DNA from: Eutrigla gurnardus
Taxonomy: Eukaryota > Chordata > Actinopteri > Perciformes > Triglidae
Assembly (NCBI GenBank): GCA_963514095.1
Contig: OY741285.1
Location: 11,223,116-11,287,115 of the forward strand
Reading direction: 5' to 3'
Length of the DNA: 64,000 nt
The notes below the pieces were generated by a model. It was not told the DNA's origin. It saw only the letters and a list, made by a program, of their open reading frames with translations, and did not search any database. The translations under genes were made by a program, and so were the position numbers. This document shows positions 10,751 to 22,515 of this stretch, piece after piece; position 1 is the first letter of the stretch, and every line of letters begins with the position of its first letter.

Positions 10751-12980
10751 TCAAAATCTTTCAGGTGCTTTTGAATGCGGGTCGATAAGGCCGTTGTCTC
10801 CCCGTAGGCGTTCATCATTAACTGTTGCACCAACTGTTTCTTTTGATTCACCTGCAAATTAGCAATGATATTGCATAAAAAGGATGTTATTACACATTAT
10901 AATGAACTTAAAGGAGGGAAGACAGTCTAGTTCACTTACTTTTCTTTGAATCAAAGGGAATATTGTGTTGCGTGAGAAGAGAGCGCAGTCTCTCAATCTC
11001 TTCCCTCTGTTTCTGGGAATCCTTTAAGAAAATATATTATGAGAATATAAAGTTTCTGTCACACATTTTAAGAAGTATTTTCCTATTATACATTGTTTTA
11101 AGCTAATATTTGTAAGAGTACATAAATGTTCATACCTCTGTACATTTCTGTAAAGAGCTGTGTGTTCCTGTATCAGTTGCAACTTCTGGCAACTTTATCT
11201 TCACTTTTTGGCTCTTCAGGAGTCCAGCGTCCTCAAAAATATCCCTCAAAAGATTGTTATATCCCTGCAGCAAACATACATTGTGTGTGGCAAAGCTATT
11301 AGACACATTACAAAAACTGGAATAAAAATGGTAAACCATAAAACCTGAGCTTTAAAATATACATGACTGCATCATTTTCAATGCAAACGGCACAAAGGAT
11401 TAAATGTCTGTGTCTAAGTGAACTCTAAGTACGGCTTCACATTTCATCAGCTTGCCTTTACCTGCTCAGTAATAAGACCTTCATAGCGAGCCTGCTCCGC
11501 TTCATCCCATTCCCTTTGAAGCATCTCACTCAATGTTGGGTACACTTGAAAAGAGCATACAAATGATAAGAAATCCCCGTTCACACTGGCTCACCCCACT
11601 GATTTGTGCTGTAAGATGGTGCTTCTGTCTTACCTAAAAGCGAGTGTGGATGGCAAACAAGTGGGGTCTCGAAGGTAAGCGAGTAAACACAAGTACTCGG
11701 CTCTGAGACTTGAGAGAGCTTGCTGCTTGCACTGCAGACAAAAATCACCTACAGAAACATGAAGAGAAGCCGCTTACAGGACAAATCGATGCAACTTTCT
11801 AGTGTTCATGTTGTTGATTTAACTGACAATGACTTTGAGTCGATATTTTGAAGGGTTGTCTGACTTCTATGACTCTGGGGTGACTGTTTTTTTTGTGCCA
11901 AATTAAATGATGGGTCTAGACTTGTAGGTAAATATTAACTGATTTATTTAACTGATTACCAGAAAGAGTTTAAATATTTCAAACCCCACTAACCTTTGTT
12001 TCCCTATTTTTAGTTCCACAAGCATCCCCGTCCCTCATCCACATGCCCGTGAATGTGTTGTTTGCCATTTCCCACTCCTGCCAGATCCTGTTAGGAACAC
12101 ACAAAAGGCTGCTGCTCTTACAACAAACCCACAGCTTCTTGCTAATCATTCACATATTAATAGTTGCAACAAAAGTGACTGTAGGTCGCGTTAAGGTAAG
12201 GGAACTACATCTTACCCCAGTAACCCACTGTAGGCATTCCATCTGAATGACTGCTCGTGTTGGGTGATGTTGTGAAATGGACAGAATTCATATTTATACC
12301 TGCAAAATAATATGTTTTTCCAGATATGTCAATGTAACGTGCATGTATAAAACAATCGGTGTGAGCTTGGTATGTGGCGGTAAATACTTGCGTTGACTCT
12401 GTGAGACTGAAGCACTTTCCAGCAAGCCGATGAAAATGTGCAGGGCCTTGAGGAAGACACCAATATGGTAATTCAGTGATTGAATGGATCCACTGAAACA
12501 TACTGATTACTCTGTCGATATCTACAGGTTAACTCATTTCATTTACAACTCTGAATTAAATACAAAATGAAATGATGTCAAACCATTTACCAGACACTGG
12601 AGATGGGGTCACTCTAGGTTGAAGTCTGCTTCCCTGAGCCAGAAAAGGATTGTTCAACCTAAACAGAGAGAATCAGTCAGGGAGGGGCTGATGTCAAAAG
12701 GGACACGCTGTGACAGATCTTTTACTTCATGTACCCAAATGTGTTTGGTTCCTCGACGATCTTCATTTTACCGGCGAGTCCATGATTCTCTGTGTAAAAA
12801 AACCCCAACGTCAACAACAATTCAAATCAATTAACACACACACCACCACAATATAATGTGCCATATGGTTCTGTATTACTGACATATTACAAAATACACT
12901 GACAAGCACTTACTGAAGAGAGACAGACAGACGATCCACAGCCTTAACACATTATCTATGCCGTTACACAAACGACGCAT
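10751..12980 (-). CDS. gnptg: GlcNAc-1-phosphotransferase gamma subunit
   Basis: Eleven coding exons on the minus strand: 12980-12914, 12789-12735, 12658-12591, 12446-12392, 12299-12216, 12087-11994, 11748-11634, 11544-11462, 11264-11136, 11021-10940 and 10851-10751. They join to 310 aa (human 305). GNPTG is the soluble gamma subunit of the Golgi enzyme that starts mannose-6-phosphate tagging of lysosomal hydrolases. Visible marks are a signal peptide (hydrophobic residues 12-22), KMKIVEEPNTFG, the MRH-domain start GKCFSLTEST, the sequon in CPFHNITQHE, IWQEWEMANNTFTGMWM, VSEPSTCVYSLTFETPLVC, and the C-terminal helix IFEDAGLLK. Intron 4 uses a GC donor (AAC|GCAAGT); the ordinary GT four bases on would put a stop in frame. 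The gene shares a short divergent promoter with tsr3. Confidence 0.93.
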
Positions 12981-13082
12981 GGCTGGTTTTAAGTGTTATA
13001 TTATACGGCTCTGACTAAAATGTGCTACTGGGTTGTTTTCCAGCTACATTTCCTGTTTCGGCGCAGCTTAGTCAGATGACAG

Positions 13083-13115
13083 GACACGTGACCAAAATAA
13101 GACGTGCGCATGCGC
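13083..13115. promoter_or_regulatory. Divergent gnptg/tsr3 promoter with E-box and NRF1-type palindrome
   Basis: GACACGTGAC (13083-13092) differs by one base from the CLEAR element GTCACGTGAC bound by TFEB-type factors. TGCGCATGCGC (13105-13115) is a full NRF1-type palindrome. Both lie between the start codons of gnptg (12980) and tsr3 (13372), which are 391 bases apart on opposite strands. Factor binding is inferred from motif match only. Confidence 0.55.
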
Positions 13116-13371
13116 TGTTTACTCATAGGGCTACGACGTGCACTCCACGAGCACAAACCAAACTGTTTACATGGTTTAAAGATAATGCCAGTCGTATCGT
13201 GACAATTATTTGAAGTTGTGAATTGTGTACGCGTATATTAAGTACGAAACTTTTGCTTTTTGCGAGATATATTAGACAAATTGGCGTCAGTGTGGATAGC
13301 TAGCTAGCTAGCTAATGTCAGAGTAAGGCACGCAACGTTAAGCAGACGCTAGATAGTCAACTGGCTGCAAC

Positions 13372-15535
13372 ATGGGGAAAAAGAAACAGGGCAAGTTTTC
13401 TCGTTCAGACAACACTGGGAAAGAAAAAAGGCATAAAATGAAGGGGAAATCCTTGGAGGCCTTTACAGAAGAAATGCACACTGCTTTTGAAGGTAATGAA
13501 CTGACTTAACATTATTTACAATCCAATATTATGTTCAAACTGTTAGTGCTTGCCTTATGTTTTGTAGGCTGCAAGACGAAAAGTTAAGTACAATTGTTAT
13601 CATGTATAAAAATCTAAGTTAAATAGTATAGGAAGGACAAATGTACCCAAGTATCTAAAGTAGAAGTATAGGATTTACATGACATTTATGTATTTTATAG
13701 GGGGGGTATAAATCCTTGATGCATTCTTCTTACGGTTCTAATTTAATGATTGAAACAAGGTTAGCTGTTCATGTTCTTTGTAAATGTGCCATGTAGCAAT
13801 TATATTGCTGTGCATCATTGTAATTGAGGAGGAGGTGCAAAACAATTACAAACCCTGAGAGTGTAACTACCTTGTAGTTGAGTAAGAGTGCTCACACTTT
13901 GCCCTCTGTTGCTTTGTTTTTCAGCAACTTTTCACCTAGAAGAGGGAGCAGAGGCCTCTCAGGTGAAGATGCCTTGTCCCCTTGCCATGTGGGAGTTGGG
14001 ACACTGTGATCCCAAGCGTTGCACTGGCAGGAAGTTGGTACGCAAGGGCTTTGTACGCAACCTGCGCCTCAATCAGAGATTTCATGGTCTCATACTGAGT
14101 CCGATGGGCACAAAGTATGTGACCCCAGCAGACAGGTGTGCATTTTCATCAGCACCGCCAAATAATCATTAAAATGAAACAAAGACACCAAGCTTATTTC
14201 AGCATGTTTAAATCTGTAGGCACAAAATGTGAATTGTTTACTATTACATGTGATTTTAACAAACAATCTTTTTTTGTATGGGTCTTTTATACACAGAGAG
14301 ATTGTGGCTCAAAATGGTTTAGCAGTGATCGACTGTTCCTGGGCTAAACTGGAGGAGACTCCCTTTAATAAGATGGTCGGAACTCATCCCAGGCTGCTGC
14401 CATACCTCGTAGCTGCAAACCCTGTCAACTACGGCAAGCCTTGCAAGTTATCCTGCGTTGAGGCGTTTGCTGCCACATTCTGCATTGTTGGTAAAGCCTT
14501 TGTTTAGTTATTAAGCATTTATGTATTGTATTGTCTCCCAGACTGCTTTTTATATCCTGTTACAAGTTATCGAGGAGAAGCTCTAACATACTTTGTCTGA
14601 TTTGCAGGTTTTGAAGAACTTGCAATGATGTTGTTGAATAAATTCAAGTGGGGGCCAGTGTTCCTGGATCTCAATAAAGTTCTGCTGGACCGTTATGCTG
14701 CTTGCCAATCAGAGGAAGAGCTGCTCTCCACAGAAAAGGATTATCTCACGTCTAAACCAGAGGAGGAAGAATTTGGTAAAAATGCTAAATGGGAGAAAGT
14801 AATAAATTGTGGAACAGAGATGGTTGGGGTTCATTTGGGTTGAAATCCACCATCTGTCCTTATTTTGGTCATTTTTGTTTTTATATAATATTCTATTAAA
14901 TTAAATTAAATATTCTATTAATTCTAAAAATTCTATTAAATCAATGGAAGCTAATCATCTATCTTGTTCACAGATCCATTTGATGTTAACTCAGGAGTCG
15001 AATGCAGGAATCTCAACAGACCTCTGTGGTAAGCATTTAATATTTCTCATGAGGGCATTAAATGTATAACCTCAATCAGAGCGAGGTAGTCCCTCAGACA
15101 CACTGCTTATTTGCAAACCCTGTAGTGATGCATATGATGATAAATGAATCAACAGTACTGATTCAGTCGTTTTGCCATTGACAGTTGGTCTTTTTTTTCA
15201 GAATCAGCATTTTTTTTCCTCCCAGTAGTTTGTCACGTTGTACAACTTGAATGTGACCTAAAATTAGCTAAAATCCAAATGCTAATAAGCTAATGTTGCT
15301 TGGAAAATACCAAATATTCTTGAAAAAATAATTGTTTTTCCATAGGCGTGGGTACCAAGTTATTAAAATTGTCATTTATGTGTTTAGTGAACCTGAAGAT
15401 GATGACTCTAGTGAGGATCTGGACACCTCAGAGGATGACGAAGACGAAGCAGATGATGATGATGAACAAACGGAAAGCAACAATGAGTCTCATCATCATG
15501 AAGAGCAAGAGACTGAATCTAAGTCACAGCAATAA
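13372..15535 (+). CDS. tsr3: 18S rRNA aminocarboxypropyltransferase Tsr3
   Basis: Six exons, 13372-13492, 13925-14135, 14297-14490, 14608-14775, 14974-15028 and 15388-15535, give 298 aa. Tsr3 transfers the aminocarboxypropyl group from S-adenosylmethionine to a pseudouridine of 18S rRNA late in small-subunit maturation. Family signatures are LAMWELGHCDPKRCTGRKL, LSPMGTKYVTPAD, VIDCSWAKLEETPF, RLLPYLVAANPVNYGKPCKL, SCVEAFAATF and NKFKWGPVFLDLN. Residues 1-30 are basic. The last exon encodes a tail of about 48 residues rich in Asp, Glu and Ser, as in other vertebrate Tsr3 proteins. Poly(A) hexamers lie at 15674 and 15714. Confidence 0.95.
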
Positions 15536-16173
15536 AGCATGTTTCAACTGTGGATATTATTTTTTATTAAAAGGACTGGCAAAACCTTTTCAACACCCAT
15601 GACTCATACATCACCTGAAAGCTATTTTGGGCTGTCCACTTTTGTACAAGCAAGAAAAGAGAGAAACATTGTAAATAAAGTGTACGATTGTCTTCATGCA
15701 AACTCAAAGACTAAATAAACGAATATTTACAACATTAAGGTGATTATTGGAATACCTAGAGGTCACAGTTTATGTTGGATATGCTTGGTTTGATGAAAAG
15801 GCAAAGACTTGTGGGCTCCGTCACAAAAGTTGAAGCAGCCTGTGGAGTTAAAATGGTGTAAAATATCTGTAACTACGATGCGTAATTAGTCAATCTAAAA
15901 CTGACCGGCGCAAAGAAGGTTTGTAGGGCACGTTAACTGCGGTATTTGAATACAAACAACTGCTGCCGTCTGACTCGATCCCTATCAGTAAAATGAAGTT
16001 CAATAGGTTGTAAATGTGGCGAGGGGGGCGGACACAGCGGGACTCTCCTCTGCTGTCCTGCGGTAACATTGTTGTGGAACGACGTCACAGCTCGAAAATG
16101 AAGGCGCAGAGGCAGCCATTACTGGAGCTTCTCTAATTATTTTATTCCAAATAAATACCCGTGGAAAACTCTC
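15536..16173. other. tsr3 3' end and pdpk1 5' flank
   Basis: The tsr3 3' untranslated region runs to about 15740, with AATAAA at 15674-15679 and 15714-15719. The pdpk1 promoter and 5' untranslated region follow. A CRE-like half site (CGACGTCACA) sits at about 16080, roughly 95 bases before the pdpk1 start codon. No other gene is seen. Confidence 0.55.
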
Positions 16174-19100
16174 ATGGCAAGAGCTACAAGTCAGCTGGTA
16201 AGTGTTGCGACTCCAACACGAATAACAGTTCGAAGCCGGTGCTCGAAATGTGCAATGTGGCGGCTGTTTGACAACAAATAGTTACGTCGGGCCTTCATTT
16301 GAAGAGCGGTGCTAGCCGCAAAAGATCGTTTAACGCTACGATTCGCTAGCAACGTTAGCTCACTAATGTTGGCTAACACAACACATACTGTTTGCTGCGT
16401 TAATCGGGGTTGTCTAACACCTCGTTTGGTTCAAAATTAAAGGTCATTTGAATTATTCGGCGTTGGTTTAACATTTACTAATGCTTTCTATTAGTTTTGT
16501 AGGATGTACGACCATTCCCCCTTGGTGAGTAGCGTTGTCTGTTGGCTGACGTTAGCTAAACATGTTCGCGCTTTCGAACGATGCTCCTGCTTGCTAACAA
16601 GCTAACGTTAGCATCATTGCGTTCCACCTTTGGTTAGAAGACAGCTTTTTAATGCTAACGCTTTGTAGTTCGATTGTCAACCCATCAACTTTCAAATGTC
16701 GATATTAATGTCGGCACATCAACTGTGAGCATGGCCAAGAAACATCATGTGGGAACGGTATGAGGTTTTGATGCAACTTGTGTTACCTGACTGGCTAGCG
16801 TTAGCGAATTGACTGGCTGTTAGCGTTAAGTTTATAACTCGCTGTCAGTGATGGCCGGCATTATTTGACAAGGCAGCAGGAGCTAACATTAGCTTGCTAG
16901 CAGGCGTTAGTTAGCAAAGAAAGTTCGCACAGGCCTGTTGTTACCCTAGTATTCAGGGTTGGGTTAACGTTAGCTAACACTTTTCTAGCCACCATTACAT
17001 GGTTGACCAATGGCAGTAGGTCGGTAGATAGTTATACGACTAACGTTAGTTGGCAACCATATAGTCAAGTCCGGATAAGCCAGCTAAATGGCCACACCTT
17101 GGTTTTGAATGAGAAGAAGCTAGGCCAACTGAACTAGCTAACTAACGTTAACAGTGTTGTAAGTTGAACAACACCATCAGCATTCGTGGTTGCAGTTTCT
17201 CAGTAAGTTAGAGACGACCGACATTGGTACAAGCACCAAACAGTTTGTTGGCAAGCGCAACCTGTCGCTGTATGTTATCTTTGAGTCCTGAACACTCGTT
17301 TGGTGTTATTTCTTTTTCGTCAGTTTGTTTGTTAGCTGCCATGGCAGTTTTATCATGCGCATACAAATTAGATGTGTTCGGAGCAGTTGTGGTTGTAAGT
17401 ACAGCTGTCACATGAAAGCAGTAACTTTGACATAGTTTTTACAACCAACACTGGAGGGTGGGACCACCAGGCTCAAAAGCGGCTTCTCCAATAGTCTTTG
17501 CATGTCCTTATCAATTCTTAGACTTTGCTCCTCAAGTGGTCTCACTTGAAATTGTATATATAAGATATCCTACCAAAAGCATTAGGTGTAATACATTAAG
17601 TTGGCAACCTTGGAAAGTGTATCTTCTCTATATGATGAAGGTTCTCTAAGCCCCATCTCATGGCATGTTTACCAGCAGTACATATTCAGTATCGGCTATG
17701 GAATACCCTTTTTCATACACAGATATTATTCTGCAACTTTATACTTGAGGCAGTTCTCACTGTTGTTTTTATGATTACATTGTAATATTTTATTCCCAGC
17801 TCATATGCTTGCTATAAACAGTTGTGTAGGTGTGTATTTATATAAACGTGTTGACATGTTGTTTTTTTATTCTCGAAATTACAACTGCATCACCCTGCTG
17901 ACTGATATATTTTCAATGTACCCTCTCCTGTTTCAGTATGATGTTGTGCCCATTCAGCCCAGCGTTGTCATCTGTTCCTGCTCGCATCCATCAATGGTAA
18001 GAAACCACCCTGACTCCTGCTCGCCACTTGCTATCCCAGGCGAAAGCAGTAGCCACTGTCCCAGCATGGAGGGCTCAGCCTCAGAGGCCCGTGCTGTAGG
18101 AGCGTCTGCCAGCAGCCAGGGCTCAGACCTCCGTACACAGCCGGCAGTCCAGGCCCCTCAGCCTCGTAAGAAGAAGCCAGAGGACTTCAAATTTGGCAAA
18201 ATACTGGGAGAGGGCTCCTTCTCAACGGTATGTAACTTGCATTCCACTTAGCTTTTAAAATATACCTGGGTTTAATGCTAAATGTCTTTTGATTAATGTA
18301 CTTGGATCATCAGTTCATGTGAGGGGCATTGATAAAACAGGCCCTAAGAGTAGCAAGATTTTCTGTGACAACAAATACTAACATGCCATGTCACGTTTTT
18401 TTGTCTCTTCTCATATTGTAAGGTTGTCCTGGCAAGAGAGCAGTTAACAGGGAAAGAATATGCAAGTAAGTAATAATGCACAAGCATTTGGAGAATGACG
18501 TCAATGACACTTATCATCAAGATGAAAACGTTTAGCTTTAGTTTTACAATTATAACCTGAAATGTTCTTTTCTCTCCTCCAGTTAAGATTTTAGAGAAGC
18601 GCCATATTATGAAGGAGAACAAAACCCAGTACGTAAAAAGAGAAAGGGATTTGATGTCCTATCTAGACCACCCATTCTTCGTCAAGCTCTACTTCACATT
18701 TCAAGATGATGAGAAGTTGTGTATCCTTTTTGTAAGTTTGTCAAGGCATGTTGTATTTGTCAACTTACTTGTTGTTTTTATTGTCTTTGTGTCAAAAAAC
18801 TATTTCTTTTCGAGTAATCAGTTTTCCTTAACCAGCTTTTCTTAGATTTTGGTCTCAGCTATGCGAAAAATGGAGAGCTCCTGAAATACATTCGCAAAAT
18901 TGGTTCTTTCGATGAGACCTGTACTAGATTCTACTCGGCTGAAATAGTTTGTGCTCTAGAATACTTACACAATAAGGGGATAATACACAGGTAAGACTTT
19001 CTATCCTTCTAATCCTTTTTGCTTTTATCGTTATATCATTTTCAAATCCTTACATTTGGGTTGTTTAATTTCAGAGATCTGAAACCAGAGAATATTCTTC

Positions 19101-22100
19101 TGAGTGAAGAGATGCACATCCAGATAACAGATTTTGGGACTGCAAAACAGTTATCATCAGACAGTAAACAAGGTATAACTGCAATATTGATTTTACTAAA
19201 ACAAAGTATAACAATTACAGTTACATGAATTCTAGATTTTACTTTGTGTGAGCAGTATGAAGTTATTTGTATTTTCTTTTTTTTTCATGACTTATCTGTA
19301 TCATTTGGCAGCGAGAGCAAACTCCTTTGTTGGAACAGCACAGTATGTGTCTCCAGAGCTGCTAACAGAGAAATCTGCATGCAAGAGGTAGGAGGTTTGG
19401 TCATTGAGCAACTGATACACATGCAACTGATACACATGCACGTCATCGTTCAGTTTTCATGTTTCTCAGATAATGGTGGCATCAAATATTTTTTAACTAT
19501 TCCCCTACCTTTTTCCTTTTTTAGCTCTGACCTCTGGGCCTTGGGATGTATTATCTATCAGTTGGTGGCTGGTTTACCACCTTTCAGAGCTGGGTGAGTA
19601 CTAGTGTTAATTTCGTCAACGAAAATTGTGACTAAATATGGCCATCCACGAAGCTTTTTTCCCTGACGAGACGTGACCATAATGGAGATGATGTGATACT
19701 AACGTGACTAAATAATACATGCAATGTTGTTGACTTAAAAAGATGAGACAAAATGTATTTTACAAAATAGAAACTGAGCCAAAATCTCTCTTCATTTTCA
19801 TTGACTAAAACTAGATGAGACAAAATAATTATAACTTTTAGAATCATTTAATTTATTATGGTTGTAGCATTTCCATTTCCTGTTCCTTGGCTCAAGCACC
19901 TGCAACATTAGATGTTGTTTTGGTTTGGTGGTAGACAGTAGCTGTGGACACGACAGGAGTTTTTAATGGTACAATTGCAGGGCGACGGGCTCGGGGGGCT
20001 ACGCTTAAATTGTTGTGAAGGATCCTATCTGGGGAAAGAGATGAAAACGAGTGATTAATTGAGTGGCTCACGTTAACATAGCTAGCATTAATGTTACCTA
20101 ACTCGCGCTGACAAGTTAACACTAGCTGAACTGGCAACATGTGGCAAATCGGCCCTTTTAACTTGAGCTAAAAGTATAGTAAACCTAGCGTGAACCTGTG
20201 AGCTTGCTCATCTGGGTTTCTCTGTGTCTAGGAAGGAATTTAAAGAGGCTTTATATGATATGATGACTCTTGTGGGAATTAAAAAAACACTGATGTTTCA
20301 GCTAGGTTTATTGGTCCTTCATAGCCATCACTATGTCAAGACTAAACAAAAAAGACTAAGATGAGACTAAAATAAGACTCAAATGCTCAGACCTGTAGTT
20401 GACTAAAACTTGACGAAACAAAAAAGAGGTGAAGGTGACTAAATATGATTTAAAAACTAAAAAGTGCAGTTGACACATGAACTAGAACTAAAATTAAAAA
20501 TAGCTGCTGTTGTCACAACTAAGTTAATTGGCGTTAATTCCTGCTTCAATGATGACGTGGAGTATTGCTATTTTTACCAATCAAGTTTACTGTTCAATGT
20601 TATTTTAAGTGCAACCATACCCAAGTCATATTACTCAACCGAACAACATTTGTTTCTTTTTTCTTGTTTTCCACTTGTGTTTCATTAATTGTAGAAATGA
20701 GTACCTAATATTCCAGAAGATAATAAAGCTGGAGTATGAATTCCCAGAGAAATTCTTCCCCAAAGCCAAGGATCTCGTCAAACAGCTTTTGGTAGGTCAT
20801 CGAGAACCATTTTTCATATCGATGCAATTTAATGTTGCCGATATCTGTATGGGCATTTATTCATTTGGTTATTTTCAGGGCAGTGCTAGTGAATGGAAAC
20901 GCTTGTCTTACCCATTTCTGTTTTCCCTCAGTCACTGGACCCTTCCAAGCGGATTGGGTGTGAAGAGATGGGAGGGTACGACCCTTTGAGGCAGCACCCC
21001 TTCTTTGACACTATCTCCTGGAGTGATCTGCACCTACAGACACCCCCCAAGCTCACCCCCTACCTACCAGCCATGTCTGAGGATGACGAGGACTGCTATG
21101 GAAACGTAAGATAACTTGTTATGGTCCATGTCCCTCCTTCTTTTTTTTCCACTGTTTATAGGAAAACATAGTTATGCCTTATTGAAAATTTGATTCCCCC
21201 AAACCCTGAACAAACCACAAATCTTCAGCCAAACCTCACTATACCTTTTCTCAACTGTCTGATTTCTGATCACAGTACGATGACCTCTTGAGCCAGTTCA
21301 GCAACATGCAAGTGGCCCAGTCCAGCTCATCACACTCCCTGTCGCCACATGAATCCACGCCCCCGCAGAGATCCAGCAGCAATATTGAGCAGTACATCCA
21401 TGACCTGGACAATAACTCTTTTGAGCTGGACTTGCAGTTCACTGAAGAAGAGAAGCAGCTATTGCTGGATAAACAGACCACTGGAAACCCCTGGTAAAAC
21501 CCTCATTAAAGTTTAAACCATGTCAACCTGCTAATCTTTGTATTAAAGTGCCGTTCATTGTTTTATTTCAATTCTATTCACCGTTTGATTGACTTCTTGC
21601 TCATGTCCTAGAAATGTGGGGGGGAAATTGGATTTGAATGTTCATTTGTTGAAGAAAAATGTATGTTTTTGTGGAACAGACTGGGTGTCAATAATCTGTT
21701 GTTGCTTATTTACTCAGGCACCAGTTTGTGGAGAATAACCTGATCCTGAAGATGGGCCCAGTGGATAAACGAAAGGTGTGTGAATTCTAGGCCATGTAAT
21801 TGCCGTTGTATTTGTGTTGTATATTTAAAACGATATATTTAGAATTTTAAACCCCTTTTTAAGTTAAATCTTCTTATAAGCGAAGAGTCTTTTGCCATTG
21901 AGGCTATACTGTAGTTGTCTGTTTTTTTTGTAGTAAAACTTGAACATGTTTAGCTCAGCATAAATGAAGTCATCTCCCATGGTATTGCTCCCTCTGCTAG
22001 TATATAGAAAGTAAAGGGGATTTCCCTGCTTTTCAGAGGAAAGTCTCATAGCCCCCTCTGTTGGTGAACTAATGTCTAGAGACGTGTGGAATTCCATTGC

Positions 22101-22515
22101 AGGGTCTGTTTGCAAGACGGAGACAGCTGCTTCTCACTGAAGGACCACACCTGTACTATGTGGATCCTGTAAACAAGGTCCTTAAAGGGGAGATTCCTTG
22201 GTCCTTGGAGCTACGCCCTGAGGCCAAGAATTTCAAAACCTTCTTTGTTCATACGGTAAATGACTGTTTATTTATCATGTCTGTCCAGTATATTTACCTT
22301 CAGTAGCATGCTGAAACTTACCCACTGTTTATAATTTCTCCTTATGTGTGGCTTTCTTCTTTAATAATATTTTTTGTTTTAATCTTCTGTCATGTTTGCA
22401 GCCTAACCGAACATACTATTTGATGGACCCCAGCGGAAATGCTGACAGATGGTGTAAGAAGATCCAGGAAGTGTGGAGAAAGATCTATCAAAGGCACCAA
22501 AACCCCGGCCTATAG
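16174..22515 (+). CDS. pdpk1: 3-phosphoinositide-dependent protein kinase 1
   Basis: Fourteen coding exons: 16174-16197, 17937-18227, 18423-18465, 18583-18720, 18846-18990, 19075-19172, 19312-19387, 19525-19593, 20695-20791, 20932-21105, 21276-21493, 21718-21775, 22103-22255 and 22402-22515. They join to 565 aa (human 556). PDK1 is the AGC kinase that phosphorylates the activation loops of AKT, S6K, SGK and PKC. Landmarks are the glycine loop GEGSFST ending at residue 105, catalytic Lys121 (YAIKILEK), HRDLKPEN with Asp215, DFG at 233-235, and activation-loop Ser251 in ANSFVGTAQY (human Ser241). The C-terminal PH domain begins near NPWHQFVENNLILK and includes KGLFARRRQLLLTEG. Exon 1 codes for only eight residues. 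The 3' untranslated region runs to about 24.7 kb. Confidence 0.97.
16325..17150. repeat. Cluster of GCTAACGTTAGC-like palindromes in pdpk1 intron 1
   Basis: Within about 825 bases there are at least nine close matches to the palindrome GCTAACGTTAGC or its halves, at about 16347, 16549, 16598, 16797, 16819, 16881, 16967, 17041 and 17139. They are irregularly spaced and in unrelated flanks, so this is not a tandem array. Sparser copies occur near other 5' regions in this window. Confidence 0.75.
17151..17936 (+). other. Remainder of pdpk1 intron 1
   Basis: AT-rich intron without a supported exon. The acceptor for exon 2 (CTCCTGTTTCAG) ends at 17936. Short open frames here have no coding character that I can recognise. 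Confidence 0.5.
19602..20540. mobile_element. Teleost dispersed repeat in pdpk1 intron, probable non-autonomous DNA element
   Basis: The block starts with TAGTGTTAATTTCGTCAACG. It is filled with GACTAAAA, GACGAGAC and GATGAGAC phrases that I recognise as a common dispersed fish repeat, and it ends near GTTAATTGGCGTTAATTCC. Only a trace of inverted termini remains. It starts eight bases after the exon 8 donor (19593|GTGAGT). No transposase frame is visible. Class and ends are inferred. Confidence 0.5.

Noticed and set aside
12388..12391. GT donor for gnptg intron 4 at CAA|GTATTT
   Set aside because: It gives GTA TAA straight after the junction; the GC donor four bases earlier keeps frame and matches the family sequence.
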